NCBI GenBank assembly: GCA_963706755.1
Contig: CAVPNH010000016.1
Coordinates: forward strand, 226,899 to 290,898
Source of the DNA: RPQJ01 sp963706755
GTDB lineage: Bacteria; Pseudomonadota; Gammaproteobacteria; Steroidobacterales; Steroidobacteraceae
DNA length: 64,000 nt
Direction of reading: 5' to 3'
Part shown: in pieces, positions 1 to 8,409 of the stretch
How the letters are laid out: the number at the start of each line of letters is the position of its first letter
Numbering within the stretch: the first letter of the stretch is position 1
Translations under genes and position numbers: made by a program
The notes under the pieces: generated by a model
Databases searched by the model: none
What the model saw: the letters and a program-made list of their open reading frames with translations, nothing else
What the model was told of the DNA's origin: nothing

Positions 1-271
1 GGCGCGACCTGGTGCGCGACATCCGCGCATCGAGGTCGCGTTCGGCGAGGTGGTTGAGTGCGCCCGCCGCACCCGCGGCCACGAAGATCGCAACCGCCAG
101 GGACAGGAGTTCGCGCCAGCCCAGCCCGCGGCCACCGGCCATCACCACGCCGGCCATGCCGGCGAGCATGATCTCCAGGCCGATGCGCGGCTTGAAGACC
201 TCGGCCGCACTGCGCCAGGCGGCGCGCACCGGCGCAGTCGCGTCCTGCGGGGCCGTCGCGACGCCGCTCAT
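1..271 (-). CDS. ctaB: Heme o synthase (protoheme IX farnesyltransferase), N-terminal part
   Basis: Membrane prenyltransferase of the UbiA superfamily that farnesylates heme b to heme o for heme-copper enzymes. Only the first 90 residues are inside the window; the gene runs off the left edge. Visible features are FKPRIGLEIM, which matches the usual TKPRI start of the first helix, a hydrophobic helix, and NHLAERDLDARMSRTR, which corresponds to the family's N...D..D..M.RT prenyl-diphosphate motif. It starts a few bases after the stop of the catalytic oxidase subunit and is the last visible gene of that operon, so it probably supplies heme to that enzyme. Confidence is high for the family and moderate for heme o specificity. 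Confidence 0.85.
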   Translation of the reverse strand, partial: MSGVATAPQDATAPVRAAWRSAAEVFKPRIGLEIMLAGMAGVVMAGGRGLGWRELLSLAVAIFVAAGAAGALNHLAERDLDARMSRTRSR

Positions 272-275
272 TGCA

Positions 276-1970
276 TCACTTCAGCGGCCAGAGTTCCGCG
301 AGGTACTTCCAGTTGACGTAGTAGTAGAGCACGAACGACACGAAGAACACGCCGACCAGCACCACCGTGCCCGGGATCTTGAGCGTTCCCTCGTTGCCGT
401 AGTGCGCCACCGCCGCCGCCGACTTCGAGCCGGTCACGGGCCCCAGCTGCACCTTCTCGTTGTCACCGATGCGGCGGCCGAAGAAGGCTGTGCACACGGT
501 CACGAGGATGTACATCCCGCCACCGATCGCCGCCACGCAGGCGAAGATGCCGTTCAGGGCCATCATCAGGAAGGCGGCAGGCGCGAACTGGAACGTCGTG
601 AGCGCGTCGGCGAAGGTGATGTCCCAGTGCCGGCGCGGCACGCCGAGCGTGCCAGCCCCCATCATGAAGAGCGAGATCCCCGCGACGCCGATGGCGAACA
701 TGTACGGCTGCAGCTGCGCGATCTTCGGGAACATGATTTCCCGCCGGAAGATGAGCGGCAGCACGAGGTAGGTGATGGCCATGAACGCAAGCGTCGTGCC
801 CGCGACCACCGTCGCGTGGAAGTGACCCGGCACGTACAGCGTGTTGTGCATGATCAGGTTGATCTGCTCGGTGCCCATCACCACGCCGGAGATGCCGCCG
901 AGGAAGCCGAACAGCACCAGCGACAGGAACATGCCGGCGAACGCCGGGTTGCCCCAGGGCGCCTTGCGCAGCCACTCGAACAGGCCCTTGTCGAAGCCAC
1001 GCGCACGCTGCGCCGCCTCGATGCCGCCCGGCACGGTGAGGGCGTGGATCATGCTGCCGAGCACCGCGAGGTACATGGCGTAGCTGGTGTTGAAGATCTT
1101 CCAGCTCGAGCTCACGCCGGGCTCGACCAGCATGTGGTGCGCGCTCGCGAGCTGCAGGAAGAGGATGTACATGAGGAAGCCCATGCGGCTCACTTTCTCG
1201 GAGATCGGCTTGGCCCCGAGCACCAGCGCGCCGATCCCGTACCACACGGCAACCTGGGCCGAGACGTTGATCTGCTGCGACGAGTGGCCCATGCCCCACC
1301 AGACCAGCTTGTACATGAGCGGGTCGACGCCGTTGATGAGCCCGAGCGACCAGAGCAGGGTCGGGATCAGGATGATTGCGCCACAGGCGAGCGTGAACAC
1401 CGCGATGATCGCGGCCGTGATCGCGCCGAAGGTCACGAGGGGTACCGAGCCTTCGTAAGTCTTGTCCTCCTTGGCAATCACCAGTGTGCCGAAGAAGACG
1501 AAGCAGCCGATCAGCGCCCCGACCGCGAACAGGATCAGGCCGAGGTAGAACCACGGCGACGCCTGCAGCGGCGGGTACGACGTGAACATCACCGAGGAGT
1601 TTCCGGCGAGCACCGTGACGTTGGTGATGAGCGCCCCGGCGAGCATCAGCCCGAACTGCGTCCAGGCCCAGCGCGGCGCCGCGAGCCGGCTGTTCAGCAG
1701 GACCGCGGAGGCGAAGTAGAGGATCGCCATCTCGAAGAAGATGATCCACGCGAGCAGCACGTCGAAGCCGTGCGCCGTGAGCGCGAGGTAGAACCAGTCT
1801 GCGGGCAGCAGGTGCACGGTCGGCCAGCGCGTGAGCGCGACCGACAGGCCGAACAGTCCGCCGATCAGCAGGAAGACGACCGCGACCACGGCGTTGGCCT
1901 TGATCAGGTTCTCCGCCGAGCGGTCCACCTTGAGGCCCGTGGTCGGGCAGGTGCGGAAGTTGTTGCTCAT
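276..1970 (-). CDS. Heme-copper oxidase family subunit I lacking the active-site tyrosine; probable alternative (CuA-type) NO reductase
   Basis: A 564-residue membrane protein with about 12 hydrophobic segments. Heme and copper ligands are recognisable: His67 and His385 for the low-spin heme, His383 for the high-spin heme (PGHFH), and His229, His278 and His279 for CuB. The helix VI motif reads GMGHSSQQ, so the residue four after His229 is Gln233 and not the tyrosine that is crosslinked to CuB histidine in O2-reducing enzymes. Loss of that tyrosine is a known mark of NO reductases of this superfamily, including the CuA-containing sNOR (NorSY) group of nitrifiers. I infer NO reductase activity; a non-canonical oxidase remains possible. 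It lies 10 bp after the CuA subunit and just before ctaB. Confidence 0.8.
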   Translation of the reverse strand: MSNNFRTCPTTGLKVDRSAENLIKANAVVAVVFLLIGGLFGLSVALTRWPTVHLLPADWFYLALTAHGFDVLLAWIIFFEMAILYFASAVLLNSRLAAPRWAWTQFGLMLAGALITNVTVLAGNSSVMFTSYPPLQASPWFYLGLILFAVGALIGCFVFFGTLVIAKEDKTYEGSVPLVTFGAITAAIIAVFTLACGAIILIPTLLWSLGLINGVDPLMYKLVWWGMGHSSQQINVSAQVAVWYGIGALVLGAKPISEKVSRMGFLMYILFLQLASAHHMLVEPGVSSSWKIFNTSYAMYLAVLGSMIHALTVPGGIEAAQRARGFDKGLFEWLRKAPWGNPAFAGMFLSLVLFGFLGGISGVVMGTEQINLIMHNTLYVPGHFHATVVAGTTLAFMAITYLVLPLIFRREIMFPKIAQLQPYMFAIGVAGISLFMMGAGTLGVPRRHWDITFADALTTFQFAPAAFLMMALNGIFACVAAIGGGMYILVTVCTAFFGRRIGDNEKVQLGPVTGSKSAAAVAHYGNEGTLKIPGTVVLVGVFFVSFVLYYYVNWKYLAELWPLK

Positions 1971-1980
1971 GCGGTGTTCC

Positions 1981-2520
1981 TCAGGTCCTGTCGGTCACGT
2001 AGATCCGGCCGGTCATCGTGTGATGGCCGAATCCGCAGTACTCGTTGCAGACGATGCCGAATGTGCCGGACGTCGTGGGCGTGACGTTCACGACCATTTC
2101 GTAGCCGGGATGCACCTGGATGTTGATGTTGAGCGGCTGCAGCGAGAAGCCGTGCTGCAGGTCGATGGAGGAGAGGTGCAGGCGGTAGGACTGGCCCTTC
2201 TCGAGCTCGAGCATCGGCCACCACATGTACACGCGTCCCATGAGGTACACGTCGCTGCCCGGCGGCGGGTGCACGACCGGGAAGGCGCCTTCCTGCCGCA
2301 CCGTGTGGGCGGCAATCATCGTGTCCACCTTCGCCGCGTACTGTGCGGGCTGGATGCGGTAGGCCTCGTTCGACAGGTTCTGCTTGCCGACGGCGTGCCA
2401 CCAGATCATGGTGAAGAACATCGTCAGCCCCCACAGGAAGGCGACGATGACCCAGATCAGCTCGACCTTGTGGATCGGCTCTTTCCACCAGATGCGTGTG
2501 CTGGGAGGAGTTACGGACAT
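1981..2520 (-). CDS. CuA-containing subunit II of the heme-copper enzyme
   Basis: A 179-residue protein with one N-terminal transmembrane helix (about 20-42) and a periplasmic cupredoxin domain. The CuA site is complete: His123 (LQHGFS), then Cys158, Glu160, Cys162, His166 and Met169 in CNEYCGFGHHTM. It would take electrons from a soluble donor such as cytochrome c and pass them to subunit I. It lacks the second helix of classical CtaC, as in ba3-type and sNOR subunits II. It sits between the small membrane subunit and subunit I with about 10 bp between genes, which indicates one transcription unit and a complex of the encoded proteins. Confidence 0.88.
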   Translation of the reverse strand: MSVTPPSTRIWWKEPIHKVELIWVIVAFLWGLTMFFTMIWWHAVGKQNLSNEAYRIQPAQYAAKVDTMIAAHTVRQEGAFPVVHPPPGSDVYLMGRVYMWWPMLELEKGQSYRLHLSSIDLQHGFSLQPLNINIQVHPGYEMVVNVTPTTSGTFGIVCNEYCGFGHHTMTGRIYVTDRT

Positions 2521-2530
2521 GGATCAGCCC

Positions 2531-2704
2531 TCACTGCGTGGCGATGGGGATCTGGATGATTTCCATGATTCCCCAGATGAGATAGAGCACCGTCGGTATG
2601 GTCACACCGAGGAACAGCAGCAGGAACGGGTTGTCCAGCAGGCGCTGGAAGAATGGAATGCGCTCAGGCTCATCGCCGCCGCGCTGCGGATCTGATCCGG
2701 CCAT
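2531..2704 (-). CDS. Small single-helix membrane subunit
   Basis: A 57-residue protein with a polar N-terminus rich in acidic and basic residues and one transmembrane segment (about 28-50, LLLFLGVTIPTVLYLIWGIM). It is the first gene of the heme-copper operon and ends 10 bp before the CuA subunit, so it is probably an accessory subunit or assembly factor. The start used here is the methionine after a long non-conserved-looking extension; an upstream start at 2779 is possible. Small one-helix subunits are common in B-type heme-copper enzymes. No closer identity can be given. Confidence 0.6.
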   Translation of the reverse strand: MAGSDPQRGGDEPERIPFFQRLLDNPFLLLFLGVTIPTVLYLIWGIMEIIQIPIATQ

Positions 2705-2825
2705 CTGTGTAGATCCCCCGATGATCGATCGTTTCTTGTCGCGCGGGAGGGTCCACTCAGGAGCCCCCCGCCCCAGCATCGCGAGCGAGCGTAACCAAGT
2801 TCGATCGCGATGACTACCGAAGATT

Positions 2826-2853
2826 GCTGCACTTGACCTGGGTCAAGTGCAGC
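2826..2853. promoter_or_regulatory. FNR/DNR-type operator (perfect palindrome)
   Basis: A perfect inverted repeat with 13-bp arms around a 2-nt centre. Its core TTGACCTGGGTCAA (2833-2846) has the TTGAC-N4-GTCAA form bound by CRP/FNR-family regulators of anaerobic and NO metabolism (FNR, DNR/NnrR, HcpR). It lies about 120 bp upstream of the first gene of the heme-copper operon and 15 bp after the end of the small membrane-protein gene at 2871. This fits an NO- or oxygen-controlled enzyme. No regulator of this family is in the window. Confidence 0.7.
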
Positions 2854-2870
2854 GCAAAAAAACGACTGCC

Positions 2871-3056
2871 TCAGCGATGTGCCGCGAACTGCTGGATCGC
2901 GCCGAAGGTCACGACTGCGAGCGCGAGCAGGATCGCGAAGAACACCAGGCTGCGGTGTTCGAAGCGGCGGCCGGCCCGGGACTCGAGCATGAGCAGCAGC
3001 CGGTCGGAGACGAGGTACAGGACGGCCGCGACCGCCGTGAAGAGGATGACTTCCAT
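2871..3056 (-). CDS. Small two-helix membrane protein, unknown function
   Basis: A 61-residue protein starting MEVILFTAVAAV with two hydrophobic stretches (about 3-20 and 35-54) separated by a short arginine- and glutamate-rich loop. I do not recognise a family. The start chosen is the methionine next to the first helix; an upstream start would add an unconvincing arginine-rich tail. It precedes the FNR-type operator and the heme-copper operon on the same strand, so a respiratory link is possible but only by position. Confidence 0.5.
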   Translation of the reverse strand: MEVILFTAVAAVLYLVSDRLLLMLESRAGRRFEHRSLVFFAILLALAVVTFGAIQQFAAHR

Positions 3057-3167
3057 GATTCCGCTCCGCGAAATGCCCCGGGGAACTCTAGCACCGCCGG
3101 CCCGTCGCGCTTGGCTGGCACCGAGTGCGTGGCGCCTGCGCGCGTCGCACGACACCGCGAACGGGGC

Positions 3168-3923
3168 CTACCAGCGCTCCATCCACGGGCGCAGGTCGAG
3201 TTCGAAGGTCCAGGCATCACGCGACTGGCTGTGCAGGTACCAGTACGAGTCCGCGATGTGTTCGGGCGAGAGGATCCCGTCCTGGTCTTTTTCCGCGTAC
3301 TTGGCCGGGAAGTTGTCGCGTATGAACGCAGTATCGATGGCCCCGTCGATGATGACGTGCGCAACGTGGATGTTCATGGGCCCGAGTTCGCGGGCCATGC
3401 TCTGCGCGAGCGCCCGCAGGCCGTGCTTGGCCGTCGCGAACGCGGCAAAATTGGCGGAGCCCCGCAGCGCTGCCGTCGCCCCGGTGAACAGGATCGTGCC
3501 CCGCCGGCGAGCGGCCATCCGCCTGGCCACGGCCTGGCTCGTCAGGAAACCCGCGAAGCAGGCCATTTCCCAGACCTTGTAGTACTTGCGGGCCGTCTCT
3601 TCCAGGATACTGCAGGGGACGTTCGCGCCGATGTTGAACACGAACACGTCGATCGGGCCGACCTGCGATTCGATGCGTTCCACCAGCTCGGTGACCTGCT
3701 CCTCCTTGCGTGCGTCGGATGCAAATCCATGCGCCTCGCCTCCGGCGGCCCGGATCTCCTCCACGAGCGGCTGCAACTTGTCGGCGCTGCGCCGGGTCAC
3801 GCAGGCCACGTAACCCTCGCGCGCGAAACGGCGCGCGATCGCCGAACCCGTGGCGTCTCCCGCTCCGACGACGAGCACCGCCTTCTTTCCTTCGGTTCGG
3901 CCAGCCGGCATGTGCATCGTCAA
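3168..3923 (-). CDS. Short-chain dehydrogenase/reductase family protein with Phe in place of catalytic Tyr
   Basis: A 251-residue Rossmann-fold protein of normal SDR length. The N-terminal nucleotide motif is GAGDATG (about 21-27) and the NNAG position reads NIGAN. At the active site the Tyr-x-x-x-Lys motif reads FATAK, with Phe for the catalytic Tyr, while the lysine is kept. The same change occurs in a recognisable subgroup of SDR relatives, so it is not necessarily an error. The reaction is unknown and it may not be a conventional oxidoreductase. It is divergent from the ThDP enzyme at 4107, and the two could share a control region. Confidence 0.75.
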   Translation of the reverse strand: MTMHMPAGRTEGKKAVLVVGAGDATGSAIARRFAREGYVACVTRRSADKLQPLVEEIRAAGGEAHGFASDARKEEQVTELVERIESQVGPIDVFVFNIGANVPCSILEETARKYYKVWEMACFAGFLTSQAVARRMAARRRGTILFTGATAALRGSANFAAFATAKHGLRALAQSMARELGPMNIHVAHVIIDGAIDTAFIRDNFPAKYAEKDQDGILSPEHIADSYWYLHSQSRDAWTFELDLRPWMERW

Positions 3924-4106
3924 TCCCCGGGGTCACCCGACTCCCTGGCAGGATGCCACAGTGCGCTGACTGGAGCCCCGCTCCCGACGAGCCCGTCATG
4001 ACTTGCGCCCGGGGCCGGACGCCGGGGAGCATGCGAGCGTAGTCCAGGCTGGACGCAGCGATACAATGACCGGGCGCATCCCGCGCCCAGCCCGGAACCC
4101 GAGACC

Positions 4107-5843
4107 ATGAGCCGAACCGCTGCCTCGCTGCTCCGGGAAGCCCTGGAGAACGTCGGCGTCCGCTACACGTTCGGCATCCCGGGCGTGCACAACACCGAGA
4201 TCTACGACGAACTCGAGAAGTCGCCCGGCATCACGCCGGTGCTGGTGACGCACGAGGGCGGCGGCGCGTTCATGGCGGACGCAGTGAGCCGCACCGGCAC
4301 GAGTCTCGGCACGCTGGTGATCGTTCCGGCCGCAGGTGTCACGCACGCCGCAAGCGGCATCGCGGAGGCCTTTCTCGACGGCATCCCGATGCTCGTGATC
4401 GCGGGCGGCGTGCGGCGCGACACCGGCCGGCGCTACCAGCTCCACGACATGGACCAGCACGCGATCCTCCGGCCGATCACCAAGCAGACGTGGCTGGTGG
4501 AGCGTCACGCCGACGTGATCCCGACCATCTACGAGGCGGTACGCGTCGCGACGAGCGGGGAGCCCGGCCCGGTCTTCGTTGAGATCCCGGTCAACCTGCA
4601 ACTCATGACGGGCGATCCCGGCGCCGCGCACGAGCGCCCGGTCCCCGTCGCGCCGGAGGCCCGCTGCGAGGCTGGTGCGGTCGAGGAGGCTGCGCGGATC
4701 CTCGCGACCGCGAAGGCGCCCGGTATCTTCGTCGGCTGGGGCGCGGTCGATGCCTCCGGCCTCGTGGCCGAGCTCGCCGAACGCCTCGGCGCGCCCGTGG
4801 CCACGACGCTGCAGGGGCTGAGCGCGTTTCCGGCGAACCATCCGCTGCACGCGGGATTCTGCCTGGGTCGGGCGGCGGTGCCGGCAGCCGAGAATGCATT
4901 CCGCAACTGCGACGCGATGCTTGCAGTCGGCACGCGCCTGGCCGAGATCGCGACCGGCAGCTTCGGCTACGAGCCGCCGGCGAACCTGGTCCACGTGGAC
5001 ATCAACCCGGCGGTGTTCTCCGCGAACTATCCGGCCAAGGTCGCGCTCGAGGGCGACGCGACCGTCGTGCTGCGCCGCCTGCTGGCCGCGCTGCCCGCGG
5101 TGGCGGAGGGTGGCACGAGGCGCGAGGCCGTGGCCGCGCGCATCGTGAGCGACAAGGCGGCCTACGTGGACGAGTGGCTGTCGCACGACACGAAAGGCCG
5201 CGTGAATCCGCTGCGCTTCTTCCAGGCATTGCGCCGGCGGCTGGCCGACGACGCGACCGTGGTGGTGGACGACGGCAACCACACTTTCCTCGCCGCGGAA
5301 CTCATGCCGATCCACCATCCGCGCGGATTCCTCTCGCCGACCGACTTCAACTGCATGGGCTACTGCGTGCCGGCCACGATCGGCGCGAAGCTCGCCCGGC
5401 CCGATGCGCAGGTCGTCGGCATCGTGGGCGACGGCGCGTTCCGCATGACGGGTCTCGAGCTCGCGACGGCGACCGCGAACCGGCTCGGCGTCGTGGTGTT
5501 CGTGTTCAGCGACGGCGAGCTCGCGCAGATCTCCCAGGCCCAGGAGATTCCCTACAACCGCAAGACCTGCACGGTACTCGGGCGGCTGGAGGTCGGCGGC
5601 GTCGCGCAGGCCACCGGTGCGGCATTCGTCAGCGTGTCCTGCGACGCCGACGTCGAGCGCGGCATCGAGCAGGCGCTGGCCGTGGCGGCGACGGGCCGAC
5701 CGGTGCTGGTGGACGTCGCCGTGGACTATTCGAAGCGCACGCGCTTCACGGACGGCATCGTGAAGACCAATCTCGCGCGCTTCGATATCGGCACGAAGAC
5801 GCGGTTCATCGGCCGCGCGTTGTGGCGGCGCGTCACGGGTTGA
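4107..5843 (+). CDS. Thiamine diphosphate-dependent enzyme, acetolactate synthase-like
   Basis: A 578-residue protein with the three-domain layout of the acetolactate synthase/benzoylformate decarboxylase family. The N-terminal PYR domain has the activating glutamate in THEGGGAFMAD (about 50). The central domain is nucleotide-binding-like, and the C-terminal PP domain has the metal-ThDP motif opening GDGAFRMTGLEL (about 443). The usual NN at the end of that motif is replaced by SDG, so cofactor binding may differ. The substrate cannot be predicted. It is a single gene, divergent from the SDR at 3923 and convergent with the CDP-archaeol synthase homologue. Confidence 0.8.
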   Translation: MSRTAASLLREALENVGVRYTFGIPGVHNTEIYDELEKSPGITPVLVTHEGGGAFMADAVSRTGTSLGTLVIVPAAGVTHAASGIAEAFLDGIPMLVIAGGVRRDTGRRYQLHDMDQHAILRPITKQTWLVERHADVIPTIYEAVRVATSGEPGPVFVEIPVNLQLMTGDPGAAHERPVPVAPEARCEAGAVEEAARILATAKAPGIFVGWGAVDASGLVAELAERLGAPVATTLQGLSAFPANHPLHAGFCLGRAAVPAAENAFRNCDAMLAVGTRLAEIATGSFGYEPPANLVHVDINPAVFSANYPAKVALEGDATVVLRRLLAALPAVAEGGTRREAVAARIVSDKAAYVDEWLSHDTKGRVNPLRFFQALRRRLADDATVVVDDGNHTFLAAELMPIHHPRGFLSPTDFNCMGYCVPATIGAKLARPDAQVVGIVGDGAFRMTGLELATATANRLGVVVFVFSDGELAQISQAQEIPYNRKTCTVLGRLEVGGVAQATGAAFVSVSCDADVERGIEQALAVAATGRPVLVDVAVDYSKRTRFTDGIVKTNLARFDIGTKTRFIGRALWRRVTG

Positions 5844-5915
5844 ATTGCGCCTGGTGTCGGGCCTGCACCGCAGCTCTCGGGCTGCGTCCGCGCCCGCCCG
5901 CCGCGCAGCCCGCGC

Positions 5916-6489
5916 TCAACCGACGCGCTTTTTGAGGCCCGCAAGCACCATGATCCACGCCGCGATCGGGTGTGCGACCAGCATGACCGCGACGAGCGGT
6001 AGCAAGAGCTCGATGCGGCGGGTGCCAGACCGGCCAGACGAACAGCAGCATGCCGGCCAGGCTGTCGAGCTGGTCCACCACCCAGAACACCCGCCCGGCG
6101 AGTCCCTGGCCGCTCGCTCCCGGGCCGATGCCGAGCTGGCGCTTTGCGAAGCTGTTCGGCAATTCGCCCACGATGTAGCCCGTGCCGAGCAGGAATCCCC
6201 AGGCGGCCGGGCGCAGCTCCGCGAACGGCACGAGTGCGGGAAGGTGAACGCAGCATCCGTTCAGCTTCGCGAGCGCCCAGGCGCTCACAGTCACGGTGAG
6301 TATCGTCACGAATGCCCCGCGCCAGGTCTTGTTGTCGCCGAACAGGCGACGGCCGCGGAACGTGACGCCGCCGTCGATCGGCAGCGCGCGCAGGCCGGGA
6401 AACAGGTCCAGCTTCATCACCGCGAGGTGCACCAGTCCGGAGACGATCACCGGCACAGCGAGCCACAGCAGTTGCAGCAGCAATGTCAT
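5916..6489 (-). pseudogene. CDP-archaeol synthase (CarS/DUF46) homologue with one frameshift
   Basis: An integral membrane CTP-transferase-like protein related to archaeal CarS; homologues occur widely in proteobacteria, where the substrate is unclear. Family motifs are present in order: LFGDNKTWRG (about 50), GELPNSFAKRQLGI (about 113) and DQLDSLAG (about 144). The reading frame breaks near 6020. The correct last helix (ELLLPLVAVMLVAHPIAAW) and the ending KKRVG are found one frame away, with a stop at 5916. One base gained or lost explains this, so a sequencing error is as likely as a real pseudogene. Restored length is about 190 residues, normal for the family. Confidence 0.75.
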
Positions 6490-6563
6490 CGCGCCCTCCC
6501 CATGGCTGCGACCTTAGCAGATGCGCCGCTACCGGCGATGCGGAGCGCCCGTCAAGCGCCGGC

Positions 6564-7043
6564 TCAGGCGATGGGCAGCACCGTCGTCTCCTTGATGACC
6601 GTGACGGCGACCGAGGAGTTGATGGACTGCACGTTCGGCAGCTTGGAGAGGTGATCGAGGTAGAAGGCCTCGAAGGCCTTGATGTCGCGCGTCACGACAC
6701 GGAGCATGAAGTCCCACTCACCCATGGTCGTGTAGCAGTCGAGCACCTCCGGCCGTTCGCGGATCGCCTCGGCGAACGCGGCGATGGCGTCGCGGCCCTG
6801 CGTGGACAGCTTCACGTGCGCGAAGATCGTGACGTCGAGACCGAGTGCCGTGCGATCGAGCAGCGCGACGCGCCCGCGAATGACCCCCGACTGCTCGAGA
6901 TGCTGGATGCGTCGCCAGCAGGTCGTGGTCGACAGGCCCGTGCGTGTTGCGACTTCGGCCACGGGCAGGGCCCCCTCGCGCTGCAGCACGTCGAGGATGC
7001 GCCGGTCGATGCGGTCGATCGAGGGTCGGGACGTTTCTTCCAT
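6564..7043 (-). CDS. Lrp/AsnC family transcriptional regulator, probable regulator of the bkd operon
   Basis: A 159-residue regulator. It has an N-terminal winged helix-turn-helix (about 8-60, DRIDRRILDVLQREGALPV and TTTCWRRIQHLEQSGVI) and a C-terminal RAM ligand-binding domain (about 70-150, CYTTMGEWDFML). It is divergent from the branched-chain keto acid dehydrogenase operon with a 124-bp gap. This matches BkdR of Pseudomonas, an Lrp-type activator that responds to branched-chain amino acids. The gap is AT-richer than its surroundings and holds the half-sites GCATTGTTGC and TCGCAATG (about 7072-7095), a possible binding region. The target assignment is inferred from position. Confidence 0.85.
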   Translation of the reverse strand: MEETSRPSIDRIDRRILDVLQREGALPVAEVATRTGLSTTTCWRRIQHLEQSGVIRGRVALLDRTALGLDVTIFAHVKLSTQGRDAIAAFAEAIRERPEVLDCYTTMGEWDFMLRVVTRDIKAFEAFYLDHLSKLPNVQSINSSVAVTVIKETTVLPIA

Positions 7044-7167
7044 ATTTACGAATATTCAGAAACAAGCATTTCGCATTGTTGCAGCGCGTCGCAATGAATT
7101 CAACCACTTGGCACACCCGGAGGTAACCTAGCGCAGTCCCCGGCCCCGTTCCAGGATCGAGCGAAAC

Positions 7168-8406
7168 ATGCCCAGACGATCACGCCTGCACACGCCGCGG
7201 CCGCACTCGCGCCCGGGCGACGTCCCCGATTTCAGCTATCTCGAGTTGTCTCCGGCCGGCGCCGTGGCGCGGCCGGACGCGAACGCACGCGTTCGCGACA
7301 TCGGCAACCTCTCCACCGATCTCGTGCGCGTGCTCGACGACAGGCACCGGGCCGTCGGCCCCTGGCACCCGCACCTCGATCCCGCGGAACTGCAGGTCGG
7401 GCTGCGGCACATGCTGCTCACGCGCATCTACGACGAGCGCATGCAGCGCGCGCAGCGCCAGGGAAAGATCTCCTTCTACATGCGCTCGCTGGGCGAGGAG
7501 GCGGTGTCCGTCGCGCAGGCCATGGCCTTGAGGCCGGGCGACATGCTGTTTCCGTCCTACCGCAACCAGGGATTGTTCATCACGCGCGGCATGCCCCTCG
7601 TGCCCATGATGTGCCAGCTGCTCTCGAACACCCGCGACATGTGCAAGGGACGCCAGCTCCCGGTGATGTACCACTGGGTGGCGGGGCGCATCTTCTCGAT
7701 CTCGGGCAACCTGACGACGCAGTTCCCGCAGGCGGTCGGCTGGGCGATGGCTTCGGCAATCAAGGGTGAGGACGACATCGCCTCGACCTGGATCGGCGAG
7801 GGCTCGAGTGCCGAGGCCGATTTCCACCATGCCATGCTGTTCGCGTCCGTATACCAGGCGCCGGTGATCCTGAACATCGTCAACAACCAGTGGGCGATCT
7901 CCACCTTCCAGGGCTTCGCGGGCGGCGAGCAGCGCTCATTCGCGGCACGCGGACCGGGCTACGGCATGGCGGGCGTCCGTGTGGACGGGAACGACTACCT
8001 CGCCGTGTACGCGGTGACTCAGTGGGCCGCGGAGCGTGCGCGCACGGGCGCGGGGCCGACGCTGGTCGAGCATGTGACCTATCGCGGAGCGGCGCACTCC
8101 ACGAGCGACGACCCGTCGCGCTATCGCCCGAAGGACGACTACGAGAAGTGGCCGCTCGGCGACCCGGTCGAGAGGCTCAAGGCCCACCTCGTCTCGCTGG
8201 GCGAGTGGTCGGAGGAGCGGCATGCGGCGCTCACGAAGGAACTCGAGCAGAACGTGACCGAGTGCTGGAAGGAGTCCGTGCAGTACGGCACGCTGAACGA
8301 GGGCCCGCGGCTCAACCGGGACCTGATGTTCGACGACGTCTTCAAGGAGCTGCCCGCTCACTTGAGGAAGCAGCGCGAGCAGCTGCGCGCAGAGCTGGGG
8401 GGCTGA
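7168..8406 (+). CDS. bkdA1: Branched-chain 2-keto acid dehydrogenase E1 alpha subunit
   Basis: A 412-residue E1 alpha subunit of the complex that oxidatively decarboxylates the keto acids of valine, leucine and isoleucine. The ThDP pocket is visible as YRNQGLFITRG (about 131) and the motif beginning GEGSSAEADFHHAM (about 210) and ending NNQWAIS. The loop AHSTSDDPSRYR matches the phosphorylation-loop region of the family. The N-terminus is basic and about 60 residues longer than the core, as in other bacterial BkdA1 proteins. It is first in a four-gene operon, 3 bp before the E1 beta gene. Confidence 0.93.
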   Translation: MPRRSRLHTPRPHSRPGDVPDFSYLELSPAGAVARPDANARVRDIGNLSTDLVRVLDDRHRAVGPWHPHLDPAELQVGLRHMLLTRIYDERMQRAQRQGKISFYMRSLGEEAVSVAQAMALRPGDMLFPSYRNQGLFITRGMPLVPMMCQLLSNTRDMCKGRQLPVMYHWVAGRIFSISGNLTTQFPQAVGWAMASAIKGEDDIASTWIGEGSSAEADFHHAMLFASVYQAPVILNIVNNQWAISTFQGFAGGEQRSFAARGPGYGMAGVRVDGNDYLAVYAVTQWAAERARTGAGPTLVEHVTYRGAAHSTSDDPSRYRPKDDYEKWPLGDPVERLKAHLVSLGEWSEERHAALTKELEQNVTECWKESVQYGTLNEGPRLNRDLMFDDVFKELPAHLRKQREQLRAELGG

Positions 8407-8409
8407 ACC

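Noticed and set aside
12..2084. Very long open frames antisense to the heme-copper operon and similar long antisense frames elsewhere (for example 3,996-5,318, 7,936-9,351, 54,725-56,824).
   Set aside because: They mirror GC-rich genes on the other strand, are rich in Arg/His/Ala, have no domain signatures and lack ribosome sites.
7072..7095. Imperfect inverted half-sites as a defined Lrp operator.
   Set aside because: The repeat is short and mismatched, and Lrp-family sites are degenerate. It is mentioned only as a possible region.
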